Shown in pieces: positions 1 through 6,174 of a stretch of 8,440 nt of DNA (position 1 is the first letter of the stretch; every line of letters begins with the position of its first letter). Source of the stretch: an uncultured Bacilli bacterium. GTDB taxonomy: Bacteria; Bacillota_I; Bacilli_A; RF39; UBA660. Made by a program: the position numbers and the translations under genes. The stretch lies in the NCBI GenBank assembly GCA_947584955.1, contig CANPWS010000044.1, forward strand, positions 1 through 8,440, in the 5' to 3' direction. The notes below the pieces were generated by a model. That model did no database searches. It was not told the DNA's origin and saw nothing but the letters and a program-made list of their open reading frames with translations.

Positions 1-818
1 TATGCTTACTTTGTACAGGAAGTCAAGGAGAACCTTTAGCAGCACTTTCTAGAATTGCAAATGATAGTCATAGACAAATTAAATTAATAAAAGATGATGT
101 TGTTGTATTTTCTTCATCTCCAATTCCAGGAAATGCATCATCAATTGCTAAAACAATAAACAAACTTTATTTGAAAGGGGTTACTGTTTATACAAATGCT
201 ATGGCAGAAATTCATTCATCTGGTCATGCTAACCAAGAAGAATTAAAATTAATGTTAAGACTATTTAATCCAGAATATTTTGCACCTTATCACGGTGAAT
301 ACCGAATGCTAAAAACTCACTGTGATTTAGCAATTGAATGTGGAATGCCTAAAAAAAATACTTTTATCTTAGAAAATGGTGATGTTTTATCACTTTCAAA
401 ATTAGGAATTAAAAAAGCAGGCAAAGTACCCGCTGGAGAAGTTTATGTCGATGGATCAAGAATTGGTGATGTAGGAAACGTTGTTATAAATGATAGAAAA
501 CTAATTTCTACAAATGGAATATTAGTAATTATAGCAAGTGTTGACATTAGCAACAAAAAACTTATGGCAACTCCTGTTGTTACTACTAGAGGTTATATTC
601 TTGTTAATGAAAATGAAAAATTAATAAATACAATTCAAAAGAAAGCTGAAAATATTATAAATAAAGAATTAGAAAATAAAAGCTTTAACTTTAATGAAAT
701 AAAATCAAATTTAATAACAGAATTAATGCCTATATTAGACTCTGAAACAGGAAGAGTTCCTATTATTCTGCCTATTATAATGAATATCAATAATTATAAA
801 GAAAATTCTAAAGCTTAA
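1..818 (+). CDS. rnj: Ribonuclease J, C-terminal half (5' end outside window)
   Basis: RNase J is a cytoplasmic metallo-beta-lactamase/beta-CASP nuclease that acts as 5'-3' exonuclease and endonuclease in mRNA decay and rRNA maturation in Gram-positive bacteria. The frame is open from base 3 (bases 1-2 finish a split codon), giving 271 visible residues of a family of about 555. Visible motifs, numbered in this fragment: CTGSQGEP (4-11), SSSPIPGN (37-44), HSSGHA (71-76) and PYHGE (95-99). These are the beta-CASP motifs and the C-terminal metal-ligand His region of RNase J. The rest is the usual C-terminal domain. A TTG at 171 is internal (residue 57), not a start, because the conserved motifs run through it. 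The N-terminal catalytic HxHxDH motif is outside, so J1-type (active) and J2-type cannot be told apart. The last 11 bases overlap the convergent small membrane-protein gene. Confidence 0.95.
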   Translation, partial: CLLCTGSQGEPLAALSRIANDSHRQIKLIKDDVVVFSSSPIPGNASSIAKTINKLYLKGVTVYTNAMAEIHSSGHANQEELKLMLRLFNPEYFAPYHGEYRMLKTHCDLAIECGMPKKNTFILENGDVLSLSKLGIKKAGKVPAGEVYVDGSRIGDVGNVVINDRKLISTNGILVIIASVDISNKKLMATPVVTTRGYILVNENEKLINTIQKKAENIINKELENKSFNFNEIKSNLITELMPILDSETGRVPIILPIIMNINNYKENSKA

Positions 819-840
819 TAGCAATAGAATTTTCTTTTAT
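798..840 (+). terminator. Rho-independent terminator of RNase J gene, possibly bidirectional
   Basis: A perfect 13-bp inverted repeat (798-810 with 825-837) encloses a 14-nt loop. On the plus strand it is followed by a T-rich tail (TTTTATTTTATT). The left arm lies inside the last RNase J codons and the right arm inside the last codons of the convergent small gene. On the minus strand the following bases are only moderately T-rich, so termination there is likely weaker. Confidence 0.75.
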
Positions 841-981
841 TTTATTAAAACTATCAAATACCCTATCTTCATATTTAACTTTATATTGAACAACTAAATA
901 TAATATTAATAATAATGATGCAAATAATCCAACTATCCAAACATATTTCCAATATTTAAATTGCATTATCTTTTTTTTCAT
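808..981 (-). CDS. Small single-pass membrane protein of unknown function, 57 aa
   Basis: I do not recognise this protein. It has a basic, aromatic start (MKKKIMQFKYWK), one strongly hydrophobic segment at about residues 13-31 (YVWIVGLFASLLLILYLVV), then a charged tail of about 26 residues. No signal peptidase or lipoprotein site is seen. The positive-inside rule predicts N-in with the tail outside, but the tail is also charged, so topology is uncertain. I chose ATG at 981 because AAAGGTG (988-994) sits 6 nt upstream; a GTG at 990 would add three residues but is part of that binding site. The first 26 bases overlap the 3' end of the ATPase gene in another frame, which suggests translational coupling to the pump. 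The last 11 bases overlap RNase J tail to tail. It may be an accessory or regulatory peptide of the ATPase, but only position and size suggest this. Confidence 0.65.
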   Translation of the reverse strand: MKKKIMQFKYWKYVWIVGLFASLLLILYLVVQYKVKYEDRVFDSFNKIKENSIAIKL

Positions 982-3274
982 AATATTCACCTTTATAAAA
1001 TCTTTTTACAATTTTATCATATATACTTTCTAAAAATTCTATTACATATAAGTTACAATAAAATAAAATAGCAATAAATAAAATGTTAAATATATTATAT
1101 TTGGTTATTAAAAATAATTCTGGTAAAAGTATTAGAGCTAGAAAAAACACTATAACACAAAATCCCATTAATATTTTTCTTGAAATATTTAAAGGTAGAC
1201 ATATACTATAAAGAAGTCTTAAAGTAATAAGTCCTGTTACAGTAACAATTACGATACGGTAATTTTCAAAATTTGTTTTAAATATACTACAAAACATTAT
1301 AACAAAGAATATACTTATAAATACACAAAGACCTGATGGTAAGGCATTTCTAAACACTTTGATAATAAATCCTTTTTGTACTTTTTTATAATTTGGTTCG
1401 AGTGCAAGGAAAAATGATGGAAGCCCTACACATATACCACTTATTAAAGAAAGCTGTACTGGATAAAAAGGGTATTCATGTGAAATAATTATTGATAATA
1501 TCGATAATATAAATGAATATGTTGTTTTAATTAAATACATACTAGCAACTCTTTCTATATTATTAACAACTCTTCTTCCTTCGTTAACTATTTCTGGTAA
1601 AACACCAAAATCTGAATTTGTTAACACAACTTCTGAAACACTTCTTGCAGCACTTATTCCACTTGCTAGTGCTATTCCACAATCTGCCTCCTTTAAGGCT
1701 AAAATATCATTAACTCCATCGCCAATCATTCCAACAGTATTTTTTTCTTTTAATGCTCTTATTACCATTTGTTTTTGATAAGGAGTTACTCTTCCATAAA
1801 TTGTATATTTATCAACTATTTCTAATATTTTATTATAATTTGTAGGAATTTTATTTCCACTTATATATTTATCATAATCTTTAAAATCTAACTGCTTTAA
1901 AATATTAGATACTGTAAGTGGATCATCACCTGAAATTACTTTTATTTTTACTTCTTGTTTTTTAAAGTATTCTAATGTTTCTTTAGCATTTTTTCTAATA
2001 TTATCTTTTATAGTAATAAAAGCAATAATTGTATTTTTATCATTTTTTTTATCATGTCTAACTAAAGATATTATTCTAAATCCTGATTCAATATATTTTT
2101 GTAAATAATTATTATAATTACTTATATCTTCTCCTGTTATATATTCAAGTGCACCTAAACAAAATTCTTCATCTTCTAAAATTATTTTACTATGCTTCCT
2201 TGATGATGAAAATGGTATTCTTTCTAAAATATTCATAGTATTACATTTTTTAAAATGTTTTTTTAAAGCAATATCCGTTGAATTATTACTAGAATCAATT
2301 AGCATATTACCAACAATTTCATTTACATCGTATTTATCATTTAATTTTATGACATCAACTACTTTCATTGTACCATCAGTAATAGTACCAGTTTTATCAA
2401 GACATAGTACATCAACACATGAAAGCATTTCTATTCCTGATAGTTTTTGTATAATTACTTGTTTTTTACTCATTTTTATTACTCCAACAGTTAAAGCAAC
2501 ACTAGTTAAAAGAACTAATCCTTCAGGAATCATTCCTATAATTCCAGCTACTGTAGACAATATGGCCTCGCTATATGTTTGACCTGAATAAAAATATTGG
2601 GTAATAAAAAGTAAAATACCTGTAGGTACTATTAAAATAGTTACTATCTTTAAAATTTTATTTATTGTATTTTTTAAATACGAAGAATTATCTTTAATAG
2701 TACTAGCTTCTTTTATTAAGTTGCTAGCATAATTATCATTTCCCACAGAAACTACTTTAGCATAACATGATCCTGTAATAATTACACTTCCAGATATAAG
2801 TTTATCACCTTTATTTTTTACTACAGCATCACTTTCTCCAGTTATTACGGATTCATCTACTTCACACAATTCACAATCCAATATTAATGCATCTGTTACT
2901 ACATCATCACCTGATTTTAGTACTAAAATATCATCCAAAACTATTTCATTTTTATCTATTTCTACTATTTTTCCATCTCGTTTTACTTTTACTTTATTTT
3001 GAGAAAATATTGTTAATTTATCAAGAATTTTTTTTGCTTTTATTTCTTGAAAAATAGCTATTAATGTATTAAAGACTATTGAAAATATAAATAATGAATT
3101 TTGAACAGAACCTGTTGTTAAAACTAAAATAAGTAATATAACATTTAAAATATTAAAAAGTGTAATAGTATTAGAAAGTATTATTTTTTTATTGCTTCTT
3201 GTATATTTTACTTCTTCATTAATTAATCCATTATTTTTTCTATAATTTACTTGATCTTGATTTAATCCATTCAT
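956..3274 (-). CDS. Cation-transporting P-type ATPase, CtpE-like (probably calcium)
   Basis: A 772-residue E1-E2 ATPase of the inner membrane that uses ATP to move a cation. Landmarks: TGES actuator loop (145-148); phosphorylation site DKTGT with Asp293; N-domain FSSSRK (355-360) and LGA (373-375); SGDD (448-451); GDGVND hinge (518-523). About ten membrane helices are visible: four before the catalytic loops (about 36-54, 60-78, 206-229, 238-266) and six after (about 576-748). The helix-4 motif MIPEGLVLLTS (248-258) and the helix-6 stretch ending GLPSFFLALEPN (617-628) resemble the actinobacterial/Firmicutes CtpE group, for which calcium uptake is reported. There is no CPx motif or heavy-metal domain, so it is not a copper or zinc pump. 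I chose ATG at 3274, with AAAGGG (3284-3289) 9 nt upstream; an upstream TTG at 3292 has no matching site. It follows the murein hydrolase gene by 36 bp. The substrate is inferred. Confidence 0.9.
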   Translation of the reverse strand: MNGLNQDQVNYRKNNGLINEEVKYTRSNKKIILSNTITLFNILNVILLILVLTTGSVQNSLFIFSIVFNTLIAIFQEIKAKKILDKLTIFSQNKVKVKRDGKIVEIDKNEIVLDDILVLKSGDDVVTDALILDCELCEVDESVITGESDAVVKNKGDKLISGSVIITGSCYAKVVSVGNDNYASNLIKEASTIKDNSSYLKNTINKILKIVTILIVPTGILLFITQYFYSGQTYSEAILSTVAGIIGMIPEGLVLLTSVALTVGVIKMSKKQVIIQKLSGIEMLSCVDVLCLDKTGTITDGTMKVVDVIKLNDKYDVNEIVGNMLIDSSNNSTDIALKKHFKKCNTMNILERIPFSSSRKHSKIILEDEEFCLGALEYITGEDISNYNNYLQKYIESGFRIISLVRHDKKNDKNTIIAFITIKDNIRKNAKETLEYFKKQEVKIKVISGDDPLTVSNILKQLDFKDYDKYISGNKIPTNYNKILEIVDKYTIYGRVTPYQKQMVIRALKEKNTVGMIGDGVNDILALKEADCGIALASGISAARSVSEVVLTNSDFGVLPEIVNEGRRVVNNIERVASMYLIKTTYSFILSILSIIISHEYPFYPVQLSLISGICVGLPSFFLALEPNYKKVQKGFIIKVFRNALPSGLCVFISIFFVIMFCSIFKTNFENYRIVIVTVTGLITLRLLYSICLPLNISRKILMGFCVIVFFLALILLPELFLITKYNIFNILFIAILFYCNLYVIEFLESIYDKIVKRFYKGEYYEKKDNAI

Positions 3275-3283
3275 ATATACGTA

Positions 3284-3289
3284 CCCTTT
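3284..3289 (-). promoter_or_regulatory. Ribosome binding site AAAGGG fixing the ATPase start
   Basis: The minus strand reads GAAAGGG, then 9 nt, then ATG at 3274. This favours the ATG over the in-frame TTG at 3292, which lies upstream of the site. The AAAGG part can pair with CCTTT just upstream (3294-3298), so the site may be partly masked. Confidence 0.6.
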
Positions 3290-3290
3290 C

Positions 3291-3312
3291 AAAAAAGGAC
3301 AGTAATGTCCTT
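3291..3312 (-). terminator. Weak terminator or attenuator between M23 hydrolase and ATPase genes
   Basis: On the minus strand AAGGAC (3307-3312) pairs perfectly with GTCCTT (3295-3300) around a 6-nt loop. The downstream arm runs into a stretch of six T (3291-3296). The stem is only 6 bp with three G-C pairs, so partial termination is likely. Its upstream arm begins within the TAA stop codon of the hydrolase gene, so a terminating ribosome would cover it. I found no convincing promoter in the gap, so the ATPase probably depends on read-through. Confidence 0.45.
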
Positions 3313-4489
3313 ATACTCTATAAAAATATCCCCAACCATATGGAAAATTAAATATATTCCTAGGATTAGTTGAATAAGAATTAAACCCACTAGCATGGTG
3401 TCCATAAGCAATACCAAAATGTAAATGTGCTCCTGTTGTACAAGAATCGTATCCACCATTTAATGTTGAAGTGCTTCCTCCACCTACTCTAGCTATTACT
3501 GTATTGGAAGTTACTTGCTGTCCTACTGAAACATTTACGCTTAATAAATGCATATAAACAGTTGTATAAGGTGATCCATTTATCATATGATATATATAAA
3601 CAGCATTACCACCACAACCATATCTTGCTATATTAGCTACTGTTCCATTTGCTGCAGCATATACATTAGTACCTTCTGGATTACATCCTAAATCTATTCC
3701 ATGGTGATCTCCACCACCACTCCAGTCAGTTCTATTATTAAATCCTGTATATTCACTTGTAACGCATCCAGAAGATAGAGGATAACGCCATCCTGTTGCT
3801 GATGCAATACTTATACATTCATCAATATCTTGATTAAGACTGCATCCAAGTTTTTCATAACGTGATATTTCATTTTTTAAATCGACAATTTCCTCTTGAA
3901 TAGTTGCTCCTTCTTCAGTTGATTTATTTAAATTTGCTCTAAGTGTATTTAACTTAGAATTAAATTCTGTTCTTTGATTTTCAAGTTTTGTTTGTTTGTC
4001 TGCTAAGTCAATTTTCTTTTGCTCTAAATCTTTAATTAATGTTTCAAGTTCATTTATAAGATTATTATTATATTCACTCATTTGACTAACAATTGCATAT
4101 CTATAAATAAAATCTGTATAATCTTCGGCATCAAATAAGTATTCCAAATACATATTATCACCTGTTGATAATTGTAAGAATTTTAAAAATTCATTACTTT
4201 CTTCTTTTTTAGCTTCAATATCTTTTTCACTTTCTTTTATACTTTCTTCTGCGGAAGTTATTTCTTTTTTAGTATTTTCTATATTATTATTAATTGCAGT
4301 TATTTCATTATTTAACTTATCCATCTCATTTTGAGTAAGTTTTTTTGTACTTTGTGCATCATTATATTTTCTTTCTAAATCTGCAAGTTGATTTTTTAAA
4401 TCTTGTATTGTTTTAGCACTAACTTTATTAACTGGAACAAATATCATAGCAATAAGTATAATGACTAAAACTTTTTTTAATTTATCCAT
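3311..4489 (-). CDS. Secreted coiled-coil murein hydrolase, M23 peptidase (PcsB/EnvC-like)
   Basis: A 392-residue exported protein that probably cleaves peptidoglycan cross-bridges or activates such cleavage during division. The signal peptide covers about residues 1-25: a Lys-rich start, hydrophobic 7-19 and a likely cut after VSA. Long coiled coils cover about 27-105 and 138-212. The segment between them (YLEYLFDAEDYTDFIYR, 114-130) resembles the hinge of PcsB-type proteins that dock on the FtsEX complex. The C-terminal LytM/M23 domain (about 233-385) keeps the zinc ligands His262 and Asp266 (HHGID), His314 (YMH) and HLH 355-357, so it should be catalytically active, unlike degenerate activators such as EnvC. 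Six Cys (216, 225, 242, 269, 292, 350) lie in the exported part. I chose ATG at 4489, as AAGGAGG (4499-4505) is 9 nt upstream; the ATG at 4498 directly abuts that site. It is the first gene after a consensus promoter. Docking to FtsX is inferred. Confidence 0.9.
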   Translation of the reverse strand: MDKLKKVLVIILIAMIFVPVNKVSAKTIQDLKNQLADLERKYNDAQSTKKLTQNEMDKLNNEITAINNNIENTKKEITSAEESIKESEKDIEAKKEESNEFLKFLQLSTGDNMYLEYLFDAEDYTDFIYRYAIVSQMSEYNNNLINELETLIKDLEQKKIDLADKQTKLENQRTEFNSKLNTLRANLNKSTEEGATIQEEIVDLKNEISRYEKLGCSLNQDIDECISIASATGWRYPLSSGCVTSEYTGFNNRTDWSGGGDHHGIDLGCNPEGTNVYAAANGTVANIARYGCGGNAVYIYHMINGSPYTTVYMHLLSVNVSVGQQVTSNTVIARVGGGSTSTLNGGYDSCTTGAHLHFGIAYGHHASGFNSYSTNPRNIFNFPYGWGYFYRV

Positions 4490-4498
4490 TATCCCCAT

Positions 4499-4505
4499 CC
4501 TCCTT
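4499..4505 (-). promoter_or_regulatory. Ribosome binding site AAGGAGG fixing the M23 hydrolase start
   Basis: A full-length AAGGAGG lies 9 nt before ATG 4489. ATG 4498 follows it with no spacing, so initiation there is unlikely. Confidence 0.8.
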
Positions 4506-4514
4506 ATAAATTAT

Positions 4515-4543
4515 ATTATATATTATTATCTTTTTTTAGTCAA
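4515..4543 (-). promoter_or_regulatory. Sigma-A type promoter of the M23 hydrolase-ATPase unit
   Basis: On the minus strand TTGACT (-35, 4538-4543) is followed by exactly 17 nt and a perfect TATAAT (-10, 4515-4520). Transcription should begin near 4508, which leaves a leader of only about 19 nt before ATG 4489, just enough for the ribosome binding site. This leaves no room for a riboswitch. Confidence 0.8.
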
Positions 4544-4653
4544 TGAAATAGTACGTTATTTGTATTAATTTGTAGTTAACTATTAATAACTAAATTAATT
4601 AAAATAGACAAAATTATAATTTTTTATATATAACTAATAACATATAAAATAGT

Positions 4654-4689
4654 AAAAAAGTAGACTAAATTTTTTCTTTGTCTACTTTT
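4654..4689 (-). terminator. Rho-independent terminator of the gatCAB operon
   Basis: A perfect 10-bp inverted repeat (4656-4665 with 4680-4689) surrounds a 14-nt loop. On the minus strand it is followed by a run of T that overlaps the arm (TTTTTT, 4654-4659). It lies 25 bp beyond the gatB stop codon and separates gatCAB from the hydrolase promoter. Confidence 0.85.
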
Positions 4690-4713
4690 AACATAATCAT
4701 ATAACTAAAATAT

Positions 4714-6174
4714 TTATCTTTTTAATAATTCTTCTTTTAATATTTCATTAGCTATTGAAGGATTAACTCTACCTCTAGATTTTTTCATTGTTTGTCCAAT
4801 AAAATAATCAAATACTCTTTTTCCATTTTTATAGTCTTCAACTAAATTTAAATTTTCATCTAATACTTCATTTATCATTTTTCTTATTTCTTCTTTATCT
4901 GTAATTTGACTTAATCCTAATTTTTCTATTAATTCATTAGGATCTTTATTTTCTTCCAAAGATTTAGTTAATACTTCTTTAACTTGCTTTATATTTACTT
5001 TTCCACTATTTAATTTATTAATTAATGATACTAACATTTTTGGTGTTAAATATATATCCAATATATTTTTATCTTCTTTATTTAAATATCCCATAATAAA
5101 TCCAGCAAGCCAATTTGCCATTTCTTTAGCATCTCCACCTTCTTTTATTAAGGTATCATAATAATCAGAGATAGCTTTTTCTTTTATCAAAGTATTAGCA
5201 TCTTTATATGATAAATTATATTCATTTAAATATTTATTTTTTCTTTCATTAGCTAATACTGGTATTTCTTTTTTAACTTCATCTATAAATTCTTTTGTTA
5301 ATTTAAATTTAGGAATATTTGGTTCAATAAAATATTTGTAATCGATAGCATCTACTTTACTACGCATATAAATTGTAGTACCAGTAGTTTCATCCCATCT
5401 TCTTGTTTGCTGTTTCATATCATCATAAGTACCATTTTCTTTTTCCTCTATTTGTCTTGATATTTCATAATTAATTGCATCTTTTACTCCACTAAAAGAA
5501 TTAACATTTTTAATTTCTACTTTTGTTCCATAATTTGAAATATCACTATCATCTTTATCATAATCCATTATTGAGACATTAACATCACATCTTATTTGTC
5601 CTTTTTTTGAATCTGCTTCACTTATATTTGCATATTGATATATTAATCGCATTGTCTCTAAAAAAGCTACTGCTTCATCTGCGGAAGTAAAATCGGGTTC
5701 AGTAACTAACTCTAATAATGGTACACCTGCTCTATTATAGTTTATTGCAGATACATTAGTGTAGTGTGTTAATGAAGCTGAATCTTCTTCAAGATGAATA
5801 TTATTTATTCTTACTTCTTTTTCTTCACCATTAAATTCATATTTTAAATGTCCATATATACCAATAGGTGCAGGCTTTGTTTCTTGTGTTATTTGATAAC
5901 CTTTTGGTAAATCTGGATAATAATAATTTTTTCTTTCAAAATATAAATATTCAGGCTGTGTACAATTTAAAATAATACTAGCCATTAAAGCTTTTTTAAC
6001 TGCCTTAATATTAACAATTGGAAGCGTTCCTGGAAATGCCATATCTATTGCTCTTACATTTGAATTTGGCAAATCATCATAAGAATTTTTAGCCCTTGAA
6101 AATACTTTAGTATTAGTTGTACTAATTTCACAGTGCATTTCTAATCCAATACGAGCTTTATATTTATTGTTCAT
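4714..6174 (-). CDS. gatB: Asp/Glu-tRNA amidotransferase subunit B
   Basis: GatB is the tRNA-binding kinase/transamidase subunit of GatCAB. It activates the side-chain carboxylate of Glu-tRNA(Gln) or Asp-tRNA(Asn) with ATP and transfers ammonia supplied by GatA. The 486 residues match the family length (about 476). Visible motifs: IGLEMHCE (9-16, the IGLEVH motif), FERKNYYYPDLPKGYQI (79-95), HLEEDS (127-132), RCDVNVS (195-201), KVEIKNVNSF (218-227), QTRRWDETTG (256-265). A C-terminal helical and YqeY-like tRNA-binding tail ends in NEILKEELLKR. I chose ATG at 6174 because AAAGGAGG (6181-6188) is 6 nt upstream and the protein then starts like other GatB proteins; an upstream in-frame ATG at 6216 would add 14 unconserved residues. 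The first 11 bases overlap gatA. It is the last gene of the operon. Confidence 0.97.
   Translation of the reverse strand: MNNKYKARIGLEMHCEISTTNTKVFSRAKNSYDDLPNSNVRAIDMAFPGTLPIVNIKAVKKALMASIILNCTQPEYLYFERKNYYYPDLPKGYQITQETKPAPIGIYGHLKYEFNGEEKEVRINNIHLEEDSASLTHYTNVSAINYNRAGVPLLELVTEPDFTSADEAVAFLETMRLIYQYANISEADSKKGQIRCDVNVSIMDYDKDDSDISNYGTKVEIKNVNSFSGVKDAINYEISRQIEEKENGTYDDMKQQTRRWDETTGTTIYMRSKVDAIDYKYFIEPNIPKFKLTKEFIDEVKKEIPVLANERKNKYLNEYNLSYKDANTLIKEKAISDYYDTLIKEGGDAKEMANWLAGFIMGYLNKEDKNILDIYLTPKMLVSLINKLNSGKVNIKQVKEVLTKSLEENKDPNELIEKLGLSQITDKEEIRKMINEVLDENLNLVEDYKNGKRVFDYFIGQTMKKSRGRVNPSIANEILKEELLKR

Noticed and set aside
171..818. A 215-residue plus-strand gene starting at TTG 171
   Set aside because: RNase J motifs continue in the same frame upstream to base 3, so TTG 171 is an internal Leu codon.
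2349..2582. Plus-strand ORF of 77 codons
   Set aside because: It lies antisense within the conserved DKTGT and helix-4 region of the ATPase, has no ribosome binding site I can see and no recognisable domain.
4544..4653. Small gene or additional promoter in the gap between gatB and the hydrolase gene
   Set aside because: The stretch is nearly all A/T with frequent stops in every frame and no ribosome binding site; beyond the annotated promoter and terminator I see nothing.
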